Assembly: GCA_017514785.1 (NCBI GenBank)
Contig: JAFWIO010000073.1
Location: forward strand, 1-49,729
Source: Eubacterium sp.
GTDB taxonomy: Bacteria > Bacillota > Clostridia > Lachnospirales > Lachnospiraceae
Length of the DNA stretch: 49,729 nucleotides
Reading direction: 5' to 3'
In this document: one piece after another, positions 1 through 8,392 of the stretch
Numbering within the stretch: position 1 is the stretch's first letter
Layout of the letters: each line of letters opens with the position of its first letter
Notes under the pieces: generated by a model
Databases searched by the model: none
Seen by the model: only the letters and a program-made list of their open reading frames with translations
Told to the model about the DNA's origin: nothing
Position numbers and translations under genes: made by a program

Positions 1-26
1 AAAATTTAAAAATTTAAAAAAAGTAC

Positions 27-55
27 TTTACAAATTGTATTATCACATATACAAT
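27..55 (+). promoter_or_regulatory. Promoter of the Tad operon
   Basis: TTTACA (27-32) and TACAAT (50-55) are separated by 17 bases, a good sigma-A type match. It lies about 70 bases upstream of the first Tad gene start. The leader between them is A-rich with no obvious structure. Upstream context is cut off by the window edge. Confidence 0.6.
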
Positions 56-127
56 AAGGGTACGCTCAAAAACAGAAAGAGCATAACACAAACAAAAAAC
101 AATAAATATAATAACGGGGGAAAACAA

Positions 128-1135
128 ATGAACACTAGAATACTAGTTATTTTTGACGAGGAAAAACAATATGCCAATCTTCTGATGGATTTCTTTTCAA
201 GCAAGAGAGATGTTCCATTCCAAACAGTAACTTTTACTGACAAATCTAAATTATTCCAATTTTTATATTCGCAAAAAGTTGACATGCTTCTAATTTCCGC
301 ATCGGCTATGGATGAGGAAATAGAAGAATGCGATGTAAAAGAAATTATTCTTTTATCTGACGGGAGAGTTCCAACAGAATTTTCTTCATACCCATCAATT
401 TACAAATTTAAATCTGCAGAGAATATTTTCAGAGAAGTGCTAGAAAAATTAATTGAAGTTGAGACAGATAAAGACACCATGGTTGTATCGAAAGGAAAGG
501 CGAAAGTGATAGGAGTGTATTCGCCGGTGGGGAGATCTGGTAAGACCACTTTTGCTATAGCCTTGGCACAAATACTGTCAGAGGGACACAAAACATTGTT
601 TATCAGTTTTGAGGAGTTTGCAGTATTCCAAAATGAGATTGAAACATCTAGCCCAGGGAACTTAGCCGATTTGATGTACTACTTCAAACAGAACCCAGAC
701 ACCGTCTCAATAAAGTTACAAGCTATTGTTCAAAAAGTGAATTCGATGGATTTTGTCTCTCCAATCTATTATGCAAGAGATTTGAGAGAGACGACTACAG
801 AAGAGTGGAAGGAGCTACTAGATTATTTATCTGCGGTCACAAGCTATGAGTATATAGTTTTAGATATTGGAGATATGATAGGGGATTTGTTGTCGATGTT
901 AGATTATTGTGATCAAATTTTCATGCCAACAGTAGAAGATAAATTATCTGAAATGAAAATAAATAAAATTGAGACTGTGATTTTACAGAGCGACAAAGAA
1001 AATTTGTTAGACAAAATTATAAAGACGAAAGCTCCACAGCCTGAGAATAATTATATGGAGGAGCGTTGGATGGAAACAATAGGATTAGGAAATGTGGGAG
1101 ATTATATTAGAGCACTATTAAAACAACAAGTATGA
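128..1135 (+). CDS. TadZ/CpaE-like pilus assembly ATPase-family protein
   Basis: First gene of the Tad pilus operon. The 335-aa product has an N-terminal receiver-like region (about 1-115) and a P-loop region with a deviant Walker A, GRSGKTT (about 135-141), typical of the MinD/ParA-like CpaE/TadZ family. TadZ proteins localise the Tad machine at a cell site. The family's later motifs are weakly conserved here, so ATPase activity is uncertain. I chose ATG 128, preceded by GGGGGA about 8 bases upstream; the reading frame is open further upstream to position 35, but that start has no ribosome binding site and lies inside the promoter. It overlaps tadA by 4 bases (ATGA), implying translational coupling. 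Family assignment follows from sequence and operon position. Confidence 0.75.
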   Translation: MNTRILVIFDEEKQYANLLMDFFSSKRDVPFQTVTFTDKSKLFQFLYSQKVDMLLISASAMDEEIEECDVKEIILLSDGRVPTEFSSYPSIYKFKSAENIFREVLEKLIEVETDKDTMVVSKGKAKVIGVYSPVGRSGKTTFAIALAQILSEGHKTLFISFEEFAVFQNEIETSSPGNLADLMYYFKQNPDTVSIKLQAIVQKVNSMDFVSPIYYARDLRETTTEEWKELLDYLSAVTSYEYIVLDIGDMIGDLLSMLDYCDQIFMPTVEDKLSEMKINKIETVILQSDKENLLDKIIKTKAPQPENNYMEERWMETIGLGNVGDYIRALLKQQV

Positions 1136-2328
1136 AAGTAGACAATATTGAAGAGATAAGAAACCAAGTAATTGAAATGATAGATATGACTCATGAAACC
1201 GATGAGCAAGAACTCCATGACATAATAGATCAACAAATTGTGGAGAATTATAACATTAATCAACTATCAATAAATGAAAGATACAATATTCACCGTGAAA
1301 TATACAACTCTATTAGAGGATTAGGAGTGGTGGAAGAATTGCTTAAAGACGAGAGTATTACAGAGATTATGATTAATGGAACTAAAAATATTTTTATAGA
1401 ACGCGATGGTGAAATAAGCCAGATAGATCATAATTATTCATCACCCACTAGACTCAATGATGTGATACAGCAGATTGTTGGAAAAACAAATAAAAGAGTA
1501 AACCAAGCAAATCCAATAGTTGACACTAGACTAGAAGATGGTTCGAGAGTGAATGTGGTATTGCCTCCTATTTCTTTGTCGGGGGCGGTTGTGACTATTC
1601 GAAAGTTTCCTAGCGAAACAATAGACATGGACAAACTAATTAAGTGGAAGTCTATTACAAAGGAGGCGGCTGATTTTTTAAGGACTTTGGTGAGGGCCGG
1701 GTACAATATTTTTGTAAGTGGAGGAACGGGATCTGGAAAGACGACATTTCTAAATGCCCTTTCGAATTTCGTGGAAGAAGATGAAAGAGTAATTACAATA
1801 GAGGATTCGGCGGAGTTGCAACTTAAGAATATAAAAAATTTGATTAGTTTAGAGACTAGAAGTTCGACTGATGAGGGAACGACGGAGATTAGCATTAGGG
1901 ATTTGATTAGGACATCTTTGCGCATGCGTCCTGACCGTGTGATAGTGGGCGAAGTTAGAGGGCCGGAGGCATTAGATATGTTGCAGGCTATGAATACAGG
2001 ACACGATGGATCGATGAGTACAGGTCATGCGAATTCGCCAAAGGATATGCTGGCAAGGTTAGAAACGATGGTCTTGATGGGAATTGATATGCCACTTTTA
2101 GCCATACGGTCTCAGATAGCTTCGGGAATAGATATTATTATCCACCTTGGAAGACTTCATGATAAAAGCAGGAAGGTATTAGAGATAGATGAAGTTGATA
2201 GTATTAATAATGGAGAAATTGTTTTAAGAAAACTTTTTGAACTGAAAAAGAAAGGAAATGAATTTGAACTTACAAAGATTACCGATAAATTGTTACATAG
2301 GGAAAAGTTGATTAGCTATGAAGGGTAA
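1132..2328 (+). CDS. tadA: TadA/CpaF-type secretion ATPase of the Tad pilus
   Basis: A 398-aa type II/IV secretion ATPase that powers assembly of Flp pili at the cytoplasmic membrane. Visible motifs: Walker A GGTGSGKTT (197-205), Asp box around ITIEDSAELQL (221-231), Walker B-like region RVIVGEVRGPEA (269-280) and His box GHDGSMSTGHA (290-300). The N-terminal region up to about 90 matches the CpaF N-domain. Length is slightly shorter than many CpaF proteins because the N-terminal extension is small. It overlaps the preceding gene by ATGA and the following tadB-like gene begins 5 bases after its stop (alternative start inside it). Assignment is secure; the symbol is given by family. Confidence 0.95.
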   Translation: MKVDNIEEIRNQVIEMIDMTHETDEQELHDIIDQQIVENYNINQLSINERYNIHREIYNSIRGLGVVEELLKDESITEIMINGTKNIFIERDGEISQIDHNYSSPTRLNDVIQQIVGKTNKRVNQANPIVDTRLEDGSRVNVVLPPISLSGAVVTIRKFPSETIDMDKLIKWKSITKEAADFLRTLVRAGYNIFVSGGTGSGKTTFLNALSNFVEEDERVITIEDSAELQLKNIKNLISLETRSSTDEGTTEISIRDLIRTSLRMRPDRVIVGEVRGPEALDMLQAMNTGHDGSMSTGHANSPKDMLARLETMVLMGIDMPLLAIRSQIASGIDIIIHLGRLHDKSRKVLEIDEVDSINNGEIVLRKLFELKKKGNEFELTKITDKLLHREKLISYEG

Positions 2329-2332
2329 GAGT

Positions 2333-3070
2333 ATGGAGTATAAGTTTTTTAAACTGACATTAAAACAAAATATTATTTCAGTGGTTGGAATTGTCTTAGG
2401 ATTGCTGCTTGTTTCAAAAATGTTTTATGGAAATTTATGGATGGCAGCAGTGATTTCACCGGTCGGAATATTGGTATATAGGACGATAAAGAAGAAGATA
2501 TATAAGAAGCAGATTAGAAAAATGGAATTGCAATTTAGGGATATGCTGACAGCTGTGTCCGATTTAATGCAAACAGGATATTCTATAGAGAATGCTTTTA
2601 TCGAGAGTTACAAAGAAATTGTTCAAATATACGGCAAGAATAGCATGATCGGAAAAGAAATGAGGCTTATAACATCTAGGTTAAAGCTTAATGTAAATAT
2701 AGAAAAGATAATAGCAGATTTTGCAGATCGCTACGAAATAGACAGCATAAATACTTTTTATCAGACTTTTTCAATTGCTAAAAGAACAGGCGGGAATATG
2801 AGAGAGATAATAAAAAGTGTTTGCGAAACAATCTCTTTAAAAGAAGAAATAAAAGAAGAAATAAAAGTTTCGATGAATGCAAAGCGACTGGAGCAAAAAG
2901 TTATGATGGGAATTCCAATTTTCATAATGATGTATGTGACATTTGCTTCGCCCGGATTCTTGGATGTTATGCATGAAACATTATTGGGAAATGTTATTAT
3001 GACTGCTTGTTTGGCGGCATATGTAGGTTCATATTTGTGGGGTGAAAAAATAATAGACGTAGAGATGTAA
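2333..3070 (+). CDS. tadB: TadB-like inner-membrane platform protein (T2SS F family)
   Basis: A 245-aa membrane protein with two N-terminal hydrophobic segments (about 12-48), a cytoplasmic T2SSF-type helical region (about 60-190, with the family-typical sequence around FYQTFSIAKRTGGN) and two C-terminal membrane segments. In Tad systems TadB and TadC form the membrane platform on which TadA acts. I chose ATG 2333 because AAGGG lies 7 bases upstream; an in-frame ATG at 2318, inside the end of tadA, has no good ribosome binding site. The product sits directly between tadA and tadC, as in canonical Tad loci. Confidence 0.85.
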   Translation: MEYKFFKLTLKQNIISVVGIVLGLLLVSKMFYGNLWMAAVISPVGILVYRTIKKKIYKKQIRKMELQFRDMLTAVSDLMQTGYSIENAFIESYKEIVQIYGKNSMIGKEMRLITSRLKLNVNIEKIIADFADRYEIDSINTFYQTFSIAKRTGGNMREIIKSVCETISLKEEIKEEIKVSMNAKRLEQKVMMGIPIFIMMYVTFASPGFLDVMHETLLGNVIMTACLAAYVGSYLWGEKIIDVEM

Positions 3071-3091
3071 AGGAAAGTGAAAGGGGGATAT

Positions 3092-4516
3092 ATGATTTGG
3101 TTTTATTTAACAGGACTCATATTATTGGTTTTGTTTTTGTTAATAACTTGCCGATATAAAAAAGACGATGTCAAAAGGTTAGATAGAAATAAATATAAAT
3201 TAAAATTTTTATATTCTTCGTCGCTTTGGCTGGTTGATAAGTTGCCTAAGAAGTTGGTTGGAGGAAATACAAAAATCAACCGTGAGCTTAAAGAACTGTC
3301 ACTGAAAGAGGATATAAAAAATGAGAGAAGCCTCTATATGGCAGGGAAAATATCAATAGTGATATTGGTTTTGTTTGCAGGATTGTTTGTGGGACTCGGA
3401 GTTAGCATAAGTAGCCCTAAGGTATTGGAACAAATATATAGTGTTAAGCGAAAGGAATCGTCATCTACATATAATTTTGTGGCAAAGAGCGGAAAAGATT
3501 CAAAAGAAATATCTGTGAATGTGGCCGAAAAGAAGCGAACAAAAAGGGAAACCTATAAGGCGCTAGATAAAGGTAAGAAACTTTTGGTAAAAAAGATGCT
3601 TGCGGAAAATAAAAGCGTAAACAAAGTTAATCAGAGTGTAGATTTTGTGAGTAGTATTGGCGGTGAGGATATTCAGGTTTCTTGGGGAATAGATAATAGC
3701 GATGTTTTGGGATATGACGGAGAAATTGGTAAAAATGTATCTTCCAAAGGAGAACTAGTAAAGATTACAGCCACTTTAGAACTAGATAAAGTGACCGAAG
3801 AATATCAGTTTTGTCTCAAAGTTTTTCCAAAGAAAGAATCTAGTAATTTGCAAAGTCGCATTCAAAAACATATTGATGAAAATGATGTAACAAAAAAGAA
3901 AGTATCATTGCCAACTAAAATAGGCGGGAAGGTTTATAAATTTTTTAAAAGAAACTCAAACTATGCGACATGGATTTTCCCGATCGCTCTTGTAATTGCA
4001 ATTCTTTTATTTATATTGAAAGATCGCGACTTAGACAAAGAAGTGGAAGAAAGACAAAAACAAATGCTGAGGGATTATCCCAATATTGTAAGTAAGTTAT
4101 TAATATACTTTGGCGCGGGATTATCTATAAAGTCTGCGCTTGAGAGGATTATTAGAGAGTATAAAAAGCAGAAGAAAAAAGATATACATTTTGCGTATGA
4201 GGAAATGGATATTGCCATTACAAAAATGAATAGTGGAGTCTCGGAAACTACAGCGATAGCGGAGTTTGGTGACAGATGTGGAATTCACTGTTACATAAAG
4301 TTGGCAAATATAATTGAACAAAATTTAAGGCGTGGATCAAAAGATATGGTGTTTGCTCTGAAGTCAGAGGTTAATTCTGCAGTGAACACTAGAAAGAACA
4401 ACATATTAAAAGAAGGTTCAGAGATATCCACAAAGTTGCTTGGGCCGATGGTTATAATGCTTATCATATCTATTGTGATTATAATGGTTCCGGCATTCTT
4501 ATCAATAAATATTTAA
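3092..4516 (+). CDS. tadC: TadC-like platform protein with an extracytoplasmic Ig-like insertion
   Basis: A 474-aa protein whose C-terminal part (about 320-470) has the T2SSF fold of TadC, ending in a membrane helix. Unlike the usual ~300-aa TadC, it has a membrane segment near the N-terminus, a second at about 86-107, then about 180 mostly hydrophilic residues before a third at about 291-310. The inserted stretch (about 150-265) contains VSWGIDNSDVLGYDG and ITATLELD, resembling the 'atrophied' bacterial Ig-like repeat seen in surface proteins. It should therefore be outside the membrane. ATG 3092 has an AAAGGGGG ribosome binding site; a GTG at 3077 in the same frame is less likely. The platform role is family knowledge; the role of the insertion is unknown. 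Confidence 0.8.
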   Translation: MIWFYLTGLILLVLFLLITCRYKKDDVKRLDRNKYKLKFLYSSSLWLVDKLPKKLVGGNTKINRELKELSLKEDIKNERSLYMAGKISIVILVLFAGLFVGLGVSISSPKVLEQIYSVKRKESSSTYNFVAKSGKDSKEISVNVAEKKRTKRETYKALDKGKKLLVKKMLAENKSVNKVNQSVDFVSSIGGEDIQVSWGIDNSDVLGYDGEIGKNVSSKGELVKITATLELDKVTEEYQFCLKVFPKKESSNLQSRIQKHIDENDVTKKKVSLPTKIGGKVYKFFKRNSNYATWIFPIALVIAILLFILKDRDLDKEVEERQKQMLRDYPNIVSKLLIYFGAGLSIKSALERIIREYKKQKKKDIHFAYEEMDIAITKMNSGVSETTAIAEFGDRCGIHCYIKLANIIEQNLRRGSKDMVFALKSEVNSAVNTRKNNILKEGSEISTKLLGPMVIMLIISIVIIMVPAFLSINI

Positions 4517-4527
4517 GGGGGATAAAA

Positions 4528-4695
4528 ATGAAGAAGATTAAAGAATTAATGTTGAATGAAGATGGTATGGGAGTAGTAGAAATAGTTCTAATAATATTAG
4601 TGTTAGTTGGACTAGCACTGATATTTAGAAATCAAATTACAGCAATCGCTAACGGAATATATGATTCTATAAAGTCGCAAGTATCGGAATTCTAA
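4528..4695 (+). CDS. Flp1-like major pilin
   Basis: A 55-aa ORF. The product begins with a short charged leader, then EDGMGVVEIV and a single hydrophobic helix (about 16-34), then a short polar tail. Cleavage after Gly13 would leave Glu18 at +5, the rule for type IV prepilins, and it matches the short Flp1-like pilins of Clostridia. The predicted processing enzyme is the prepilin peptidase encoded about 2.8 kb downstream. The start has a GGGG(GATAAAA)ATG ribosome binding site 11 bases after the tadC stop. As in other Tad loci it is probably the main fibre subunit, inferred from size and position. Confidence 0.85.
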   Translation: MKKIKELMLNEDGMGVVEIVLIILVLVGLALIFRNQITAIANGIYDSIKSQVSEF

Positions 4696-4696
4696 A

Positions 4697-6541
4697 ATGA
4701 AAAGAAAAGGAAGCGTAAGTATATATTTAGCGATTGTATTTTTGAGCATTGTTTTGTTAGTTTGTGCGGTGGCAGAAACGGCTAGAGTGAATGCAGTCCA
4801 GTCAAAGGACAAGGCGGTAACTATGATGGCGGCCGATTCTGTTATGGCGAGTTATGCAAAACAAGTTTATGAAGATTATGGAATATTACTTGTATGGCAA
4901 AAAGAAAGTTTAGATGAAACTTTGAGTAAGTACATACAAGCTAATATAAAGATGGCAGATATAGAGGTGAGTGGTGAAGACTTTTTGGGGTCCGATTTAC
5001 AAGAAGTAAGTGTGACGAAAAAAGTATATGCCACAGATAACGGGGGAGATGCTTTTGTTAAACAGGTATCTGAGTATTTGAAATATGCTGGTTTAAAATA
5101 TGCCATTGATAAATTGTTAAATAATTCAAAAGAAATAAAGGAGGACGACTCAAAAGCCGATAACGTGGACGATATAACCGACAAGTCTTATGATGATTTG
5201 GCTGATGAAGTAGAAGAGACAGACAAAATAATCAAAGAGATTAAAAGTTTGGAGGAGTGGTCCAAGATAAACAATGAAATCAATGAAACAATCAAAATTA
5301 AATCAGAAAAGTGGAAGAAGGCAGACAAAAAACTTTTGAAAAAAGTTTATAAGTCTTGCGAAAAGATCCAAAAAATAATTGTGGAAAAAGAATCAGATGT
5401 AAATAAAGCTATCAATAAAATAGAAAAATATCTCGAAAAGAAAAAGGACTTCTTAAAAAAGAATAATTACAAGGAGTCTGCTAAAGATTACATGGATGAA
5501 AACTTAACAGTTTTGAAGAAAATCAAAGACAAAATAGAGAGTGTTAAATCGTTTGAATTTGCTTCCAGTTTAAGTGGAAATCCTAGTGAAAAATCTTATG
5601 CTGAAAAGTTTTTATATGTAACCTCGCAATTAGAAGAGTACTTTAGGGACTTACAGATTGCAAAAATCACCGAAAAGGATAAACATAATAAATCTATTTT
5701 TGATAGCGTGAGAGATATCTTCGATAAAGGAGTTTTATCCCTAGTAATCGAAGATACATCTAAACTTTCTACAGCCTCTGTTAACACCTCGTCGTTGCCG
5801 TCCAATACATCAATGAGCAATTCGCTCGAATCATCCAGTCTTTATGATAAAGCTGCGGTAGGAGTATATTCAAATTTGTATTTTGGCAATTATATAGATG
5901 CAAAAAAGAAAAATGCATTAAAGTATGGATTGGAATACTTAGTAGCTGGTAAGGATAGTGATAAATCAAATTTGGCTTCGGTAGTTGAGCGCTTAGTAGC
6001 AATTAGGCATTTGCCAAATTATGCATGCATTTTAAAAGATGCGGCAAAGAAAGCCGAGATAGAAGCTATAGCCACGTCAGTAGCAGCAGTGACAGGTTTA
6101 CCATTTTTAGAACCTGTGGCGAAGGTGATACTAACAGAGGCGTGGGTTTTGGCAGAATCTGTAAACGATATAAAAATATTGCTTAGTGGAGAAAAACTGT
6201 CGTTAGTGAAGACACAGTCAAATTGGAAAACTTCTTTGACCAATTTATTTGGCGGAGCCACCAAAGGAGATGAGAGCGGATTTAAATACGAAGTGTATTT
6301 GGGATTTTTATTGGTTATCTCAGACAGAGAAAATATAGTCTATAGAGCTATGGATTTAATACAGATGAACATTTGCAAAAACTACAATAAGGAATTTCGA
6401 ATGAACAAAGGATTGATGTCATTTGAAAGCAAAGTGACTTACGATTCACCGCCGCTATTTACAGCTATGCCATGGATGGTGGGAATGTTAGGTGAGTCAG
6501 GATCTTATAGATTTAGTATAAATTGTAATAATGGCTATTAG
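4697..6541 (+). CDS. DUF5702-type Tad-locus pseudopilin (TadG-like)
   Basis: A 614-aa protein with a type IV pilin-like N-terminus: GSVSIYLAIVFLSIVLLVC forms a membrane helix at about 5-27 followed by AETARVNAVQ, then a long extracytoplasmic region. Residues about 150-300 are lysine/glutamate-rich and probably coiled coil. The C-terminal part contains TEAWVLAESVNDIKILLSG, a sequence typical of DUF5702 proteins found beside TadE genes in Lachnospiraceae. It starts one base after the pilin stop codon, so it is almost certainly co-transcribed and perhaps translationally coupled. Its role (minor pilin, tip or anchor protein) is inferred from the TadG-like architecture and not demonstrated. Confidence 0.75.
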   Translation: MKRKGSVSIYLAIVFLSIVLLVCAVAETARVNAVQSKDKAVTMMAADSVMASYAKQVYEDYGILLVWQKESLDETLSKYIQANIKMADIEVSGEDFLGSDLQEVSVTKKVYATDNGGDAFVKQVSEYLKYAGLKYAIDKLLNNSKEIKEDDSKADNVDDITDKSYDDLADEVEETDKIIKEIKSLEEWSKINNEINETIKIKSEKWKKADKKLLKKVYKSCEKIQKIIVEKESDVNKAINKIEKYLEKKKDFLKKNNYKESAKDYMDENLTVLKKIKDKIESVKSFEFASSLSGNPSEKSYAEKFLYVTSQLEEYFRDLQIAKITEKDKHNKSIFDSVRDIFDKGVLSLVIEDTSKLSTASVNTSSLPSNTSMSNSLESSSLYDKAAVGVYSNLYFGNYIDAKKKNALKYGLEYLVAGKDSDKSNLASVVERLVAIRHLPNYACILKDAAKKAEIEAIATSVAAVTGLPFLEPVAKVILTEAWVLAESVNDIKILLSGEKLSLVKTQSNWKTSLTNLFGGATKGDESGFKYEVYLGFLLVISDRENIVYRAMDLIQMNICKNYNKEFRMNKGLMSFESKVTYDSPPLFTAMPWMVGMLGESGSYRFSINCNNGY

Positions 6542-6554
6542 GAGGTGAGTAGAA

Positions 6555-7457
6555 ATGCCCTTTTCCAAACCTGAAATAAATAAATTATTAAAAAACTGTG
6601 TTTCTCTCCAAGTAATAAGGCGAAGAAAAAGAAGGTTGAGATCACCCTCTCGATTTAATACCAATATTTTTAAAATAATAAATCCTTTTAAGGATAAGCC
6701 TGAGCGGGAAAGGGCCTTTCTATTCACCTCCAAGGCCAGCGTGACTATAGAAGCGGCAATATCCATTACTATTTTTATGTTTGTTGTAATAGGTATTTCC
6801 TCCTTTTTAGTGATGACCTATGCACAATTATCTATAGAAGAAAAAATAAATAATATTTCTATGGAGACATCTAAGGCAAAGTATTTTGTAAATTACGACA
6901 AAGAAGATGGCGAAAAGTATAAGTCTATGGCAGAACTAGGATACATATCATCTAGAATTTTTTCTAAAGTTAAATCTGAGGGGAAAATAATTAGAAACCC
7001 AAATCCTGCGCAAAGCAACATGGATAATGGAATGGTGGATGTCGTTTTGTCGTACGATGTTAAGATTCCTTTTGCGTCATATAGTTGGAATGTGACTCAA
7101 AGAGCAAAGACAAAAGACTGGACGGGAGTCGATTTAGTTAAGCCAGGGGAGATTGTATATATAACAAAGTATGGAACTGTATATCATAGGTCTAAGGAAT
7201 GCAAACATTTAATAATAAATATTAATGAGACAACTTTGGCGCAGGCTAAATTAATGAGAAATAAAAGCGGACACAAATATAAAAGATGCAGCTACTGTGT
7301 GCGAAAAAACATTTCTGATTTGACTAGTGTATTTGTGACACCCGATGGAGATAGATACCATAATAGTTTGGATTGTCTCGGACTAACAAGAAGTGTAATA
7401 GAAGTTGATATAAAAGATGTCGAGGATAGAAAGCCTTGTTCATCGTGTGGGGGATAA
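6555..7457 (+). CDS. TadE-like pseudopilin with two C-terminal Cys/His (Ada-like) metal-binding repeats
   Basis: A 300-aa product. After a basic N-terminus (about 1-60), ASVTIEAAISITIFMF (from 61) starts a TadE-like pseudopilin helix ending near 90. The C-terminal third holds two copies of a Cys/His unit: YHxSxxC (His211, Cys216) with CSYC (Cys245, Cys248), and YHNSLDC (His269, Cys274) with CSSC (Cys295, Cys298). This spacing resembles the Ada-type zinc-binding repeat appended to several secreted Firmicutes proteins. A strong GGAGGTGAG site precedes ATG 6555. The basic segment before the helix is long for a pilin leader. Metal binding is inferred from residues only. Confidence 0.7.
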   Translation: MPFSKPEINKLLKNCVSLQVIRRRKRRLRSPSRFNTNIFKIINPFKDKPERERAFLFTSKASVTIEAAISITIFMFVVIGISSFLVMTYAQLSIEEKINNISMETSKAKYFVNYDKEDGEKYKSMAELGYISSRIFSKVKSEGKIIRNPNPAQSNMDNGMVDVVLSYDVKIPFASYSWNVTQRAKTKDWTGVDLVKPGEIVYITKYGTVYHRSKECKHLIININETTLAQAKLMRNKSGHKYKRCSYCVRKNISDLTSVFVTPDGDRYHNSLDCLGLTRSVIEVDIKDVEDRKPCSSCGG

Positions 7458-7458
7458 T

Positions 7459-7890
7459 ATGATTTTTATAATATGGACAACAATAGTTTTAGCGATATGT
7501 ACAATAACGGATTTAAAAGGGAAGTATATATACACTTGGATTTGTGGCGCAAATGCATCGGCAGCCATTTTAATTCATTTTTTCCTAAAAGATATTACGG
7601 TTAATGTGGTCGGAATGGGAATACTGATTGGATCAGTGGCTTTTATAGTTTCGATTCTCACCAAAGAAAAACTAGGCAGAGGAGATGCGTGGATTATTAT
7701 GACAATTGGATGTTTAGAGGGAGGGATATTTATGATATCTGTCTTAATTTGGACGTTCATTCTGTTTAACATATATGCAATAAGCGGAATTGGTTTGAAA
7801 TTTTTTAATTTAAAATCCAAATTACCATTGGTGCCATTTGCTCTTATAGCAAATGTTTTTGTGGCAGTAGTGTCTGGGGGAAAGATATGA
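7459..7890 (+). CDS. Prepilin peptidase (TadV/CpaA, A24 family)
   Basis: A 143-aa polytopic membrane aspartic protease that should remove leader peptides from the Flp pilin and the TadE-like proteins of this operon. The two catalytic aspartates are recognisable: Asp18 in ITDLKGK at the end of the first helix, and Asp76 in the GRGDAW motif (the GxGD signature). It is short, lacking the N-methyltransferase domain, as is usual for TadV. ATG 7459 follows GGGGGATAAT and starts just after the previous stop codon. The frame is open upstream to an ATG at 7417 inside the preceding gene, but that would add an improbable N-terminus. Confidence 0.88.
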   Translation: MIFIIWTTIVLAICTITDLKGKYIYTWICGANASAAILIHFFLKDITVNVVGMGILIGSVAFIVSILTKEKLGRGDAWIIMTIGCLEGGIFMISVLIWTFILFNIYAISGIGLKFFNLKSKLPLVPFALIANVFVAVVSGGKI

Positions 7891-8381
7891 GTTACTTGAT
7901 ATTAAAAAATAAAATAAAAAGATTTCTTAAAAGACGTAGAAATAGGAGATATATTAATGTCCTAGTAAAAAAGGAAAGAGCAGAGGTTACCATTGAAACT
8001 GCTATAGTGTTTACTATTATTATGATTTTGATAGGGAGCATGATTTACTTTAGCCTTTTTCTTCATGATAAAGTGGCTATTAAAAGTTATGCATATTCTG
8101 GGCTAGTGGAAGGAGCCGACAAAGAAAATGACAAATGCATAGGACTGGTAAACGAGAAAATAAGCAAAGCACCAGTGTTTGTGATAAAACCACAAGTTTC
8201 AGTTATGGAAGATTTTAATAGGTATAAATGCGATATATCAGAGAATGACATGAGTACGATGAGTTTCCTAGATAAACTGTTTACTTTTACGATGGGGAAA
8301 CAAGAGGTGGAGGCAGTTAAGAAAATGCCGATTGATAAAATGTACTTGTTTAAAGCGATAAAAGATGGATTTGTTAAGTGA
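7887..8381 (+). CDS. TadE-like pseudopilin
   Basis: A 164-aa protein overlapping the prepilin peptidase gene by 4 bases (ATGA). A very basic 30-residue N-terminus is followed by AEVTIETAIVFTIIMIL and a single membrane helix (about 33-58), the TadE signature with Glu37 near the start of the helix. The remainder is extracytoplasmic and lacks the Cys/His repeats of the other TadE-like protein of this operon. It is probably a minor pilin or pseudopilin. Confidence 0.78.
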   Translation: MSYLILKNKIKRFLKRRRNRRYINVLVKKERAEVTIETAIVFTIIMILIGSMIYFSLFLHDKVAIKSYAYSGLVEGADKENDKCIGLVNEKISKAPVFVIKPQVSVMEDFNRYKCDISENDMSTMSFLDKLFTFTMGKQEVEAVKKMPIDKMYLFKAIKDGFVK

Positions 8382-8392
8382 GAGGAATAGAA

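Noticed and set aside
1434..1925. Long minus-strand open frame inside tadA
   Set aside because: Antisense shadow of a conserved ATPase gene with no start signals or recognisable product.
2318..2333. Upstream in-frame starts (2318 ATG, 3077 GTG, 8378 GTG, 10249 TTG, 17124 TTG, 21058 TTG)
   Set aside because: All lack a spaced ribosome binding site, while the next ATG in each gene has a good one.
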